A stretch of DNA of 64,000 bases from Gemmatimonadaceae bacterium (GTDB lineage: Bacteria; Gemmatimonadota; Gemmatimonadetes; Gemmatimonadales; Gemmatimonadaceae). The notes below the pieces were generated by a model. It did not search any database. It was not told the DNA's origin and saw only the letters and a program-made list of their open reading frames with translations. The stretch covers positions 124,001 through 188,000 of the forward strand of contig DASXKV010000025.1 of NCBI GenBank assembly GCA_036496605.1, given 5' to 3'. This document shows positions 53,719 to 62,193 of the stretch, piece by piece; within the stretch, counting starts at the first letter, position 1, and the number at the start of each line of letters is the position of its first letter. Both the position numbers and the translations under genes were made by a program.

Positions 53719-53925
53719 CTAGGGAATGTGGCCCTCGGCTGCTTGCCGACTCGCCCAGAGGATCTCGTAGGTCTGTTGCTGCTCGTACTTGCGCTGTACC
53801 CGCGCGACGCGCTCAACGAGCTGTTCAAAATCCTGGGCAGACAGAAAGTCGCAGACTGGTCGCAAGCGGTGCGAAATCTCGCGCTTCAACTGTTCCACCT
53901 GATCCACTTGGGAGCCGTGCGGCAT
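53719..53925 (-). CDS. 68-aa protein of unknown function
   Basis: 68 aa, ATG at 53925 with a weak GGAG upstream. The sequence is mostly a charged alpha-helix (VDQVEQLKREISHRLRPVCD and FEQLVERVARVQRKYEQQQ), suggesting a small coiled-coil or regulatory peptide. It has one Cys and no TM helix. No family recognised. It is real on codon and composition grounds but is short enough that this is not certain. Confidence 0.45.
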   Translation of the reverse strand: MPHGSQVDQVEQLKREISHRLRPVCDFLSAQDFEQLVERVARVQRKYEQQQTYEILWASRQAAEGHIP

Positions 53926-54115
53926 CGTGCGCTCCGGGAACGAGGAGGCGTCGCCAGAAGCGCCCAGCGCAAGAACGTGCTTGCGGGCTGGTGTCAGTAA
54001 ACCCCGCTACGCTTGTTTCAACCTATGCGGGGTGTCCCCTCAGCGTAAGTGTACGATTCCGCACACGCCAACTCACTGCTTCGATATCAAGCAGGCCCGT
54101 CCGAGCGGATACCGG

Positions 54116-54844
54116 TCAGTGGCTGAGCGGTTGAGACAGGCCGCCGTAGCTATTCCGAATGATCTGGTAGCAGGCGCAAGCCGCCTCTTCGAGACCCTCG
54201 CGATCGATGATCTTCACGCGGCCATGCGTGTACTCGATGAGCCCGGCCTTCTGCAACATGCTGGCGGCAACCGTAACACCCGCGCGACGGACACCGAGCA
54301 TGAGAGAAAGAAATTCGTGCGTCAGTGGGAACTCATCGGCGGCTACTCGGTCGTGCGTCATCAGCAACCAGCGCGCGCAACGCTCTTCAATAGAATGAGC
54401 CCGGTTGCATGCCGACGACTGGGAGACCTGGCTCATATAGCTTTGCGCGTAACGAAGGAAGAGTCCACGCAATGCGGCGCTGTCCGCGACTGCCTTCTGA
54501 AATGCCGCTGCGGTCACGCGCACTCCGCCGTCGGCCACCTGAATGATCGCCTTCGCTGGCTCACGATCGACGCCGAAGAGCAAAGGGAGCCCGACAAACC
54601 CTTCGCTTCCCACGGTGCCCACTTCCACGCTCGTGCCATCGCCGACCGGTGCAATGATGGACGCAACGCCACGAATGAGAAACAGCACGTGTGTGATTGG
54701 ACCATTGGCTTCGTAGAGAACGGTACGAAGCTTCAGATCGACCTTCTCAGCGTCTTCGAGGAGCTCTGAATACTCCTCGGCATCGAGCGCACTGAGCAAG
54801 GAATTGCGCCATGGCTCGGTCGATCCGGACGACCTGGATTGCAT
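54116..54844 (-). CDS. Crp/Fnr-family transcriptional regulator
   Basis: 242 aa. Cyclic-nucleotide-binding-like domain at about 20-145: VLYEANGPITHVLFLIRGVA and SVEVGTVGSEGFVGLPLLFG; the cAMP-contacting R-S/T pair is not obvious, so the ligand is unknown. HTH_Crp domain at about 150-235: FPLTHEFLSLMLGVRRAGVT with recognition helix VTVAASMLQKAGLIEY. No N-terminal Cys cluster, so it is not an Fe-S Fnr. It lies opposite a 340-nt region with repeated TTGTACG, which could be its target. Confidence 0.9.
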   Translation of the reverse strand: MQSRSSGSTEPWRNSLLSALDAEEYSELLEDAEKVDLKLRTVLYEANGPITHVLFLIRGVASIIAPVGDGTSVEVGTVGSEGFVGLPLLFGVDREPAKAIIQVADGGVRVTAAAFQKAVADSAALRGLFLRYAQSYMSQVSQSSACNRAHSIEERCARWLLMTHDRVAADEFPLTHEFLSLMLGVRRAGVTVAASMLQKAGLIEYTHGRVKIIDREGLEEAACACYQIIRNSYGGLSQPLSH

Positions 54845-55185
54845 GCAAGTCTCCTGAGTCTGCCATGCGAGAGAACTGGAATCCAGTCTGACGGCAGGAG
54901 GGAGGGACTCGCCTTAATCCGGAGGCCTGATGTCGAAAGCTGATGTGCGCGTCGCGCCGACGTGCGTCTTCACGCTGACGCAAGGTAGCGGCGAACGCGC
55001 CTGAAAATGAGGAAATCCCGGATTGTACGAACGGCATCCGCGCGAAAGAAAATTGTACGCAAACGTACGAATCGCCATCCTTAAACGCATGGCGGATATG
55101 CTGTTGCGCTGCTCATGGAAAACGAGTACGATGACAACGTCTCCCCTGCAGTTTGAATCGACCTGTCTATTGTGGAGCCGTTCAG
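54845..55185. promoter_or_regulatory. intergenic region with TTGTACG repeats
   Basis: 341 nt without a gene. TTGTACGAA at 55023-55031 is repeated as TTGTACG-CAAA-CGTACGAA at 55053-55071, the latter an inverted repeat. GGAG precedes the ATG at 55186. It holds the divergent promoters of the Crp-like regulator and the 112-aa protein. Confidence 0.5.
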
Positions 55186-55524
55186 ATGGAATCGGTTCGA
55201 TCCGGGAACGATGTCGCGGGCATTTCGCGTGAGAAGCCCAATCTCAGCGCGGAGGGAGTAGCTGTTCTCCACGCTGCCTTGGCAGAAGAGCTCGCGGATC
55301 GCGATGTCACTTCATCGGCTGCTCTGAAGGCGGCGCTGAGCCAGCTCTGTGACGAGGCGAAGGCAAAGTATTGGCCCCCCGAGGTGCTCCTGATCGCGTT
55401 CAAGACGGCGCTCGAAACGGTTCCTGCAGTGCGACGCCTAACGCGGGGGCCGGACCGTGACGAGTTCGTGGCTCGCCTCGTATCGCTGTGCATCGAACAG
55501 TATTTCCGCGATACGAGTCGTTAG
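55186..55524 (+). CDS. 112-aa protein of unknown function
   Basis: 112 aa from ATG at 55186 with GGAG 8 nt before; an upstream ATG at 55153 would add 11 residues. Mostly alpha-helical: VAVLHAALAEELADRDVTSS, LSQLCDEAKAKYWPPEVLLI, LVSLCIEQYFRDTSR. No known domain. A CGTTAGGC word spans the stop codon. Its upstream region has TTGTACG repeats and it is divergent from a Crp-like regulator, which may control it. Confidence 0.55.
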   Translation: MESVRSGNDVAGISREKPNLSAEGVAVLHAALAEELADRDVTSSAALKAALSQLCDEAKAKYWPPEVLLIAFKTALETVPAVRRLTRGPDRDEFVARLVSLCIEQYFRDTSR

Positions 55525-55531
55525 GCCAGCA

Positions 55532-58192
55532 CTACGACAAGACGTTCCGCGGATCCGCCGCTGTCGCCTGGCGTGCCGGCACGTAGGCCGCGAGGACTCC
55601 GACGCCCCACATCACGAGTGCCGTCACCACGAGTACCGCGGGCTCCATCGGCTTCACATGGAAAAGAAGTGACGTCATCACTCGTGACAGCGCTGCCGCG
55701 CCGATCACGCCGGCGGCCAGCCCTGAGCTGGTCACGATGAGCCCCTGACGCAGCACCATCGACCGGATAGCCGATGGGCTCGCGCCGAGTGCCATGCGAA
55801 TTCCGAACTCGCGCGCTCGCAAGCGGACAGCGTACGCGAGCACGCCGTACAGACCAAGGAGGGCGAGCGCGATGGCGACGCCCGCGAAAGCGAGCAGCAG
55901 CCGTAGCGTGAACGTCCGCGTTGCGTTGCCTCGGCCGAGGACGTCGTCCAGCGGCGCCGGGTGATACATGACGAGCAGGGGATCGATCCCGCTAACGACA
56001 CGACGTGAGCTTGCCGCCACGGCGTCGACATTGCCCATCGTCGACACGACTTGGGTGAGCGCCCAATTGCGATCGCCCGCGAATTGCCGGTGCGCGTGAT
56101 AGAGCGTCGGCTCGACGTGGCCCTCGATGTCGAGTGCGACGTCGGCAACGACACCGATGACGGTCCACGTTATGCCACCCGTGCGCAGCTGCTGCCCGAT
56201 CGGATCGACGCCAGGAAAAAGCAGTTGTGCGGCCGATTTGCTGATCACCACACGCGGCGGAGCGTGCGCGTCGTCACCCGCCTCGAAGAGCCGGCCCGCC
56301 AAACGAGGAACGCCGAGCGCCGCGAAGTAATCGCCGGAGATGACGCGCTGCTCCAGCGATGAGTGATCGATCTTGGTGTTGACCAGCGGACCGGAGAGCG
56401 GCCGAGTGCCCCAGGAATTGTAGGAACCGGTCGCGGGCAGCCGCGATGTTCCACCGGCGGCGCGAACGCCAGGCTCGCGCTCGATCGCTGCCGCCAGATC
56501 GTCGTAGAATGCGGCGCGTGCGGTCGAGTCGTAGCGGCTCCCAGGCAAGTGTGCCTCGAACGTGAGCACGTCGGCAGAGCGAAAACCAAGGTCCACACGC
56601 CGCAGCTGCGCGAAGCTCGAGAGCAAGAGACCCGCACCGACGGCGAGCACGAACGCCAGGGCCACCTGCGCCGCCACGAGCGCTCCACGAAGTCGTACCT
56701 GTCCGCGACCGCTCGACGCGCCGCGCCCTTCGCCGCGCAATACGTCTCCCGGACGTGTCCGTGCGGCGCGCACCGCCGGCGCGGCACCGAAGATCAGGGC
56801 GCAGAGCGTCGAGAGTGCGATGGAAAACATCAGCAGACGTGGATCCAAAGCCAACGACGAGAGCCGCGGAATGTTGCCGTCCCCCAGCCTAACGATGGCC
56901 GCCATGCCCGCCCGTGCCACGGCGAGGCCGGCGACGTCGCCGACGAGCGCGATGACGATGCTCTCGACGAGCATCTGACGAACGATGCGAGCGCGCTGGC
57001 CACCGAGTGCCGTGCGGACCGCGAACTCACGCTGCCGTTGGGACCCACGCACGAGCATCAGCGTCGCAATGTTCACGCAGACGATGAGCAGGACGAGCGC
57101 GACGGCGCCGAGCATGATCTCCAGTGCGGTGGCCGTCGGTGCGACCATATCGTCCTTGAGCGGATCGAGTCGCGCGCGCGTGTCGCGCGCGTCCGGATAC
57201 TTGACGCCAAGCCGGGTCGCGAGCGCGGTCAGCTCGGCTTGCGCTGCGCCGATCGACAATGTCGGCCGCAATCGGGCGATGACCGTGAGATAGTGATTGG
57301 TCGCGTTCGACGGATCACGGCCTGGATCGAGATTCTCCGGCGTCCACGCATCGGCGCGCGGGACGAGCGGATCGACGAAGCTCGCCGGCATGACGCCCGC
57401 AATGCGATACGACGCACCATCCATGACGATCGAGCCGCCAATCGCCGAGGGATCGCCGCGCAACTCCTCCTGCCAGAGGCGATGGCTGATCACCGCGATG
57501 CGCGATGGTTGTACCGTCTCGTTCATGCCACCGTGTTCGTCATCGCGCGAGAATGCCCGGCCGAGTGCGGGACGCACACCAAGGACGTCGAAGTAGTCCG
57601 CGCTCACGGGCAGCACGCGTATGCGGCGCGCCCGATCCCCACGCCCGATGTCGGCGCCGACGGCGTCGTAGGTCATGACTGCGGCGACCGACGCGAACGA
57701 CGACATGCCGTCGCGATACTCCAGAAAGTGCACCGGCGTGACGAAGCCGTGGTCGTTAGGCGCGCGCACGTCGGTGTTGTAGAGGCGCACGAGGCGGCCC
57801 GGTTGTGAGTACGGAAGCGGCGCGAGTAGCACGGTGTCGACGGCGCTGAAGACCGCGGTCGCACCACCGATCCCGATGGCGAGGGTGAGCACGGCGACGG
57901 CGGCGAAGACCGGGTTTCGTCTCAACGTACGAAAAGCGAAACGAACATCGCCGGCACCGTCGAAGAACGCGCGCGTGCGGCGCGCGTCACGCACGTCCTC
58001 CTTCACGCGCTCGACGCCGCCGAGCGCCATGACCGCCTGGCGATGCGCCTCGGCGTGGCTCACTCCCGAGCGCCGGCGATACTCCTCCTCCATCTCAACG
58101 TGGACGCGAAGCTCCTCCTCGAGCTCGCGATCTTCGGCGCGGCGAAAGACAATCGCCCGAAGGCGCAGCAGCAGATCGGATAGCATGCTCAT
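55532..58192 (-). CDS. ADOP-family ABC transporter permease with N-terminal regulatory region
   Basis: 886 aa from ATG at 58192, overlapping the PadR stop (ATGA). Residues 1-75 form the extra helical N-region of this subtype (DRELEEELRVHVEMEEEYRR), then a TM helix at about 90-115, MacB-PCD domain, FtsX block, and a second copy, ending YVPARQATAADPRNVL. This is the PadR-linked ADOP type, where the N-region is thought to interact with the regulator. The ATPase is missing, as in the other two ADOP genes of the window. Substrate unknown. Confidence 0.9.
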   Translation of the reverse strand: MSMLSDLLLRLRAIVFRRAEDRELEEELRVHVEMEEEYRRRSGVSHAEAHRQAVMALGGVERVKEDVRDARRTRAFFDGAGDVRFAFRTLRRNPVFAAVAVLTLAIGIGGATAVFSAVDTVLLAPLPYSQPGRLVRLYNTDVRAPNDHGFVTPVHFLEYRDGMSSFASVAAVMTYDAVGADIGRGDRARRIRVLPVSADYFDVLGVRPALGRAFSRDDEHGGMNETVQPSRIAVISHRLWQEELRGDPSAIGGSIVMDGASYRIAGVMPASFVDPLVPRADAWTPENLDPGRDPSNATNHYLTVIARLRPTLSIGAAQAELTALATRLGVKYPDARDTRARLDPLKDDMVAPTATALEIMLGAVALVLLIVCVNIATLMLVRGSQRQREFAVRTALGGQRARIVRQMLVESIVIALVGDVAGLAVARAGMAAIVRLGDGNIPRLSSLALDPRLLMFSIALSTLCALIFGAAPAVRAARTRPGDVLRGEGRGASSGRGQVRLRGALVAAQVALAFVLAVGAGLLLSSFAQLRRVDLGFRSADVLTFEAHLPGSRYDSTARAAFYDDLAAAIEREPGVRAAGGTSRLPATGSYNSWGTRPLSGPLVNTKIDHSSLEQRVISGDYFAALGVPRLAGRLFEAGDDAHAPPRVVISKSAAQLLFPGVDPIGQQLRTGGITWTVIGVVADVALDIEGHVEPTLYHAHRQFAGDRNWALTQVVSTMGNVDAVAASSRRVVSGIDPLLVMYHPAPLDDVLGRGNATRTFTLRLLLAFAGVAIALALLGLYGVLAYAVRLRAREFGIRMALGASPSAIRSMVLRQGLIVTSSGLAAGVIGAAALSRVMTSLLFHVKPMEPAVLVVTALVMWGVGVLAAYVPARQATAADPRNVLS

Positions 58193-58542
58193 GCGCCCTC
58201 CGACACCCAGAGGCGGACACCCATGATGTGATCGATCGCCGCGGACGCGCGCTCCCACGCCGTGTGCTGCGTGGTGAGCGTCCGTCGGCCGGCAGGGGTG
58301 AGCTCGTAGTAACGCGCGCGCCGCCCGTTCTCGGTCACGCGCCAGCTCGTCTTCAACCAGCCGCGCCGGCGCATGCGCACGAGCGCGGGGTAGAGGGATC
58401 CCTGGGTGACGAGGAAGACATCGCGCGACATCCATTGAATGCGATGCGCGATTCCCCAACCGTGCATGGGATCGAGGGCGAGCGTCTTGAGAACGAGCAT
58501 CTCCAGCGTTCCCTGGAGCAGCTCGACGCGGTCGTCGGACAC
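58189..58542 (-). CDS. PadR-family transcriptional regulator
   Basis: 117 aa. MSDDRVELLQGTLEMLVLKT is the classic PadR opening; the winged helix continues MHGWGIAHRIQWMSRDVFLV and GSLYPALVRMRRRGWLKTSW, then the wing VTENGRRARYYELTPAGRRT. It is the typical repressor that controls ADOP permeases; its stop overlaps the permease start by 4 nt, so both are translated together and the regulator probably controls its own operon. Confidence 0.92.
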   Translation of the reverse strand: MSDDRVELLQGTLEMLVLKTLALDPMHGWGIAHRIQWMSRDVFLVTQGSLYPALVRMRRRGWLKTSWRVTENGRRARYYELTPAGRRTLTTQHTAWERASAAIDHIMGVRLWVSEGA

Positions 58543-58639
58543 CGTGGGCTCCTTCAGATGGTCTGAAGGTAGACAGCCCCGGTGCCGAAAAGGTTCATAG
58601 CGATTTCTTGAAGCCGCGCCACGAAAGGCGCCGGGCGTG

Positions 58640-58846
58640 TCAAGCGGCGGCGCTGATCAACCGTGCCAGTCCTTTCGGCGCCATTCGCTGCCACTGCCAG
58701 CCGACCGTTATCGACACCGGCTCCGAGATCGACGGTGTCGTGCACGTGAGCACGACGTCCTGACCTTGTCGCTCCTCGCCCTTGCCGACGACTGCGATCG
58801 TCCACACACGTCCTTCCTCGTCTGTCACCGTGCGGTTGCTCGCCAT
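58640..58846 (-). CDS. 68-aa protein, divergent copy of the W/RR/W domain
   Basis: 68 aa from ATG at 58846, with a GAGG at suitable spacing. It opens NRTVTDEEGRVWTIAVVGKG, fitting R-x-x-x-D-x2-G-x2-W, and continues with VVLTC and TVGWQWQRM, ending L-x-R-L-I, but lacks the RR-x-P block of the others. The residues fit a small beta fold. Position is downstream of the other copies (59025 and 59788) on the same strand. No known family; function unknown. Confidence 0.5.
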   Translation of the reverse strand: MASNRTVTDEEGRVWTIAVVGKGEERQGQDVVLTCTTPSISEPVSITVGWQWQRMAPKGLARLISAAA

Positions 58847-59024
58847 TGGGCCTCACTCGTTGGTGAAACGACAGGTGCTGCACGGACGACACTCTGTCAA
58901 TCAGACGACCAACGCGGCGTTTCGTCGCGGCCGCCAGTGGCGCCAGCAAACGCGCCGAGGAAGTTCCACGCCGCGAGGAAGCTTCCAGTGATCGATCCAA
59001 CGAGCGATGCAGTCGCGAGCGCCG

Positions 59025-59657
59025 TTAGGCTGGCGGATCGTTGTAGCGACGACGCGGCGTTTCCGGTGTGTATCTCGTAATCTCCCGCGGCGCCGCGTGT
59101 CGCAGTAGGTCGATCAAGTGGTCGTCCGGGAGGTCCGGCCAGTCGCGCGGGAACGGCTGGAGATCGATGGTGCGCGCTCCGGCGGTGAAGCGGAGCACTG
59201 CACCAACTGCGATGTCCGAATGCGGTGCGATGGCAGCGCTCCAGAGTCTCCCGCCGGGATATCGGAAGCTCCGCACAACCGTAAGATCCGTGATGTCGGC
59301 CTTCTCCTCGATGTCGTCGCTCACCTCGATGTCGTCGCTCACCTCGAGTGCGGGCGTCTTCGATCGTGAAGCCTCTCTGTCCATCACGGTTTCGCCCGAG
59401 GCTCTTCGTGGCCGTACTGGCTCGGATTCGCGGAGAAGAGCGCGCAGTGCAAGCTCGTCTATGCTCTCCCAATCGCGGGGAAACGGACAGAGCCGTCGTT
59501 TCTCGTTACCAGCGGTCGTCTCGAAGACCAGCCAGCCCAGCTGATAACAGTCCGCCAGGTAATCCTCGGCGCGCGTGACTGGGTGTATCGACTCCGGAAG
59601 AATGCACCAGACCCGCCACGACCTGCCCTCTTGGTCAAGAAATTCGCGCACTGCCAT
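59025..59657 (-). CDS. two-domain protein with tandem W/RR/W domains
   Basis: 210 aa. Domain 1 (about 2-76): VREFLDQEGRSWRVWCILPE, YLADCYQLGWLVFETTAGNE, KRRLCPFPRDWESIDELALR. Domain 2 (about 130-198): VVRSFRYPGGRLWSAAIAPH, LRFTAGARTIDLQPFPRDWP, then D-L-P-D-D-H-L-I-D-L-L. The two copies are clearly related to each other and to 51671, 58640 and 59788. Between them a charged linker holds a tandem 18-bp DNA repeat (E-V-S-D-D-I twice). No signal peptide or TM helix. No known family; a protein-protein or ligand-binding role is a guess only. Confidence 0.65.
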   Translation of the reverse strand: MAVREFLDQEGRSWRVWCILPESIHPVTRAEDYLADCYQLGWLVFETTAGNEKRRLCPFPRDWESIDELALRALLRESEPVRPRRASGETVMDREASRSKTPALEVSDDIEVSDDIEEKADITDLTVVRSFRYPGGRLWSAAIAPHSDIAVGAVLRFTAGARTIDLQPFPRDWPDLPDDHLIDLLRHAAPREITRYTPETPRRRYNDPPA

Positions 59658-59787
59658 CGTCGCGCTCTCATCTGGTCGGTTCCTGCCCCGCTCCGAGAAT
59701 TGCCTAACGCAACCGGCGTGCTCAAGCGCGGCCTCCGACTGCGGCGTCGCTCACAAATCGGACGAAAGCTGGCGGCGATGCGGAGAG

Positions 59788-60384
59788 TCATTGCAAAGGC
59801 GGATGGGACGCGTCCGGACCCTCCTTGAGGCGGCGGCGTTCTGGAGCATTGATCGCTTGGTCGAGCAATTGACATAGTTCGGGTTCTTTCAATTCAGTCC
59901 ACCGTTCTGGTTGCTTCGGTAGACGGCGGCGCGCGTTGCTCTCGAGCGCCTCGAAGCAAATCCAGCCCTTGTGAAACTCACCGAGATACCGCTCGGCAGT
60001 CCGGCTGCGCCGTGCCAGGCCCGGCGTGACCGGCCAGGCGCGCCAGAGTTGGCCCTCGGCGTCACGGAACTCACGCACCTTGGGTACCGGTTCGCCTGTC
60101 GCGTTAGGGTCCGCGCCGGTGGGCTGCGTGATTGGCATGGTTGAAGCCGTCCGTTCTGACTTGCGTTGGTCGATGTGACGCCGCAGCGCGATCGTCTGCT
60201 CCGCCGCGACGGCGGCGGCAAGCAGTGAATCCTCCAGGCGCCGGATCTCCGAAGTGCTCTCCGTCGAGAGGCCGCTTGCTTCCGCCTCGCAGGCCTCGCG
60301 TAAGCGACTTCTCAATGCACCCTCTGCGTCGCGAAGCACGGGCTCGAGTGGGTCCGTAGCGGATTTCTCGTCAGATGGCGACAT
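59788..60384 (-). CDS. protein with N-terminal helical region and C-terminal W/RR/W domain
   Basis: 198 aa. Residues 1-95 are helical and charged (LRDAEGALRSRLREACEAEA, LEDSLLAAAVAAEQTIALRR). Residues about 105-178 carry the domain: VREFRDAEGQLWRAWPVTPG, YLGEFHKGWICFEALESNAR, RRLPKQPERWTELKEPELCQ. It is the copy closest to the 59025 first domain. It is divergent from the histidine kinase gene (240 nt), so the two could be regulated together. Function unknown. Confidence 0.62.
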   Translation of the reverse strand: MSPSDEKSATDPLEPVLRDAEGALRSRLREACEAEASGLSTESTSEIRRLEDSLLAAAVAAEQTIALRRHIDQRKSERTASTMPITQPTGADPNATGEPVPKVREFRDAEGQLWRAWPVTPGLARRSRTAERYLGEFHKGWICFEALESNARRRLPKQPERWTELKEPELCQLLDQAINAPERRRLKEGPDASHPPLQ

Positions 60385-60624
60385 CGGATATTCTCAATTG
60401 CCCTCTCGGTCTCACGGCTCGCGCTCCTGCCCAGCGTGACCCACCTCACGCTCGCAACTGGCGTACCGATCCGAGGCGTGCACTGGCAATCGCCGTCCAG
60501 ATCGTCAAACGGAGCCATCCGCTCGTTACCGGTGCGAGTCGGCGCGTTTCTTCCGTCTGACCGCGAAAGATCGGAACAGAAGCTTCTGCAATCGCTGATT
60601 GTGACATGGTCGAGCCGCGAGCAG

Positions 60625-62079
60625 ATGTCGCCTAAGAGGCCGATGGAAGACAAGCCGGAGCAACAAGATCGTCCGCGAGATGAGCATCGTTCTCGTCTAG
60701 CCAGACTCGCGGTCTCGGGTCGCCTATTCCGGTTGCTCGTCGAGAGCGTCACGGACTACGCGATTTTCGTCGTCGATTCCGCCGGCAACGTCCAGAGTTG
60801 GAACCCCGGTGCGCAACGACTGAAGGGCTACACTGAAAATGAAATTGTTGGTAAGCACTTTTCCATTTTCTATCCGGAAGCGGACGTCGTCGCACGCAAA
60901 CCCGCCAAAGAGCTCAAGATCGCATCCGCGGTCGGACGTGTCGAAGACGAGGGATGGCGCATCCGCAAAGACGGTACGCGGTTCTGGGCCAACGTCGTCA
61001 TCACCGCGCTCCGTGGCGACAGCGGGGAGCTGCTCGGATTCGCGAAGATCACTCGTGATCTCACCGCGAGACGCGACGCCGAGGAACAGGCGCGGTCTCT
61101 CGCCGCCGAACGAGCAGCTCGGAGCGAAGCAGAAAAGCATAGACTGGAGCTGCTCCGACTTACGGAGGAGCTTCAGCAGCAGGCGCTCGAGCTCGAAGCC
61201 CAGACGGACGAAGCGCAATCGCTGACCGAGGAGCTCGAGCAAACCAACGAAGAGCTACAGCGGCAAGCGGGCGAAGCAGACGCGGCGCGCGAGGCAGCGG
61301 AGGCGGCACGTGCCGAAGCCGACCTGGCGAACACGGCGAAGACCGAGTTCCTCGCCGTCATGAGTCACGAGCTACGCACACCCCTCAACGCGATTGCCGG
61401 CTACGCGGAACTGTTGCGCATGGGGATTCGTGGTCCCGTCACGAAGGAGCAGCTCGCCGATCTGGATCGCATCGCTCGCAGCGAGCGCACGCTCCTGGCT
61501 CTCGTGAATGACATTCTCAATTACGCGCGAATGGAGGCGGGCCAGGTTCACTACGCTGTGGAGCGCGTACTCGTGTCCAACCTTCTCGCCGACATCGAAG
61601 CGCTCGTGGGGCCACAGCTTCGCGAGAAGAACCTGCGATTCTCACTTGGCACCTGCGATGGCGACCTGGTGGTCCGTGCTGATGCCGATAAAGCCCGACA
61701 GATTCTCGTCAACCTGATGTCGAACGCGGTGAAGTTTACGCCGCCGGGAGGGTCGGTCGAAGTCACGTGTGGGGCCGACGTCCTGAATGCACGGATCACG
61801 GTTCGCGATACCGGCGTCGGCATTCCGCCGGAGAAGCTCCAGGTCGTCTTCGAGCCATTTGTGCAGCTCGATCGGAGCCTAACGAGCGCGAGGGAGGGAG
61901 CGGGGCTCGGACTTGCAATCAGCCGCGATCTTGCTCTCGCGATGGGGGGTGATCTCGTCGCCGAAAGTACCGTCGGCCGGGGCTCGTCCTTCATTCTCAC
62001 GCTGCCATTGGCGAGCACATCGCAATTTGCCGACGTCGCACAGCCACAGAGCTCGAGCCGAGATCAGCTGAGGCAATAG
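60625..62079 (+). CDS. PAS-domain sensor histidine kinase
   Basis: 484 aa from ATG at 60625 (an ATG at 60643 after AAGAGG is equally possible); a longer frame from 60436 lacks support. PAS domain at about 35-150 (ESVTDYAIFVVDSAGNVQSW, GYTENEIVGKHFSIFYPEAD), coiled coil at about 150-240 (ELLRLTEELQQQALELEAQT), then HisKA with phospho-acceptor His near 246 (MSHELRTPLNAI) and HATPase_c with the N box (LMSNAVKFTPPG), G1 box (DTGVGIPPE) and G2 (GAGLGLAIS). No TM helix, so it is a soluble sensor. No response regulator is adjacent. Divergent from the W/RR/W domain gene. Confidence 0.92.
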   Translation: MSPKRPMEDKPEQQDRPRDEHRSRLARLAVSGRLFRLLVESVTDYAIFVVDSAGNVQSWNPGAQRLKGYTENEIVGKHFSIFYPEADVVARKPAKELKIASAVGRVEDEGWRIRKDGTRFWANVVITALRGDSGELLGFAKITRDLTARRDAEEQARSLAAERAARSEAEKHRLELLRLTEELQQQALELEAQTDEAQSLTEELEQTNEELQRQAGEADAAREAAEAARAEADLANTAKTEFLAVMSHELRTPLNAIAGYAELLRMGIRGPVTKEQLADLDRIARSERTLLALVNDILNYARMEAGQVHYAVERVLVSNLLADIEALVGPQLREKNLRFSLGTCDGDLVVRADADKARQILVNLMSNAVKFTPPGGSVEVTCGADVLNARITVRDTGVGIPPEKLQVVFEPFVQLDRSLTSAREGAGLGLAISRDLALAMGGDLVAESTVGRGSSFILTLPLASTSQFADVAQPQSSSRDQLRQ

Positions 62080-62193
62080 CGGCGGCAGCGCATTGGCGCC
62101 GGGCGCGAAGATGGTTACCAACTTCGGCGTTACCGAATGAAGTCGAGCACGGCGCTCGCTGCCGCCGAGTGACTGGATATCATGAGTGACAGT

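Noticed and set aside
56363-57808. 481-codon open frame on the plus strand opposite the ADOP gene
   Set aside because: Rich in Arg, Glu and His with no fold pattern; opposite-strand shadow in GC-rich DNA.
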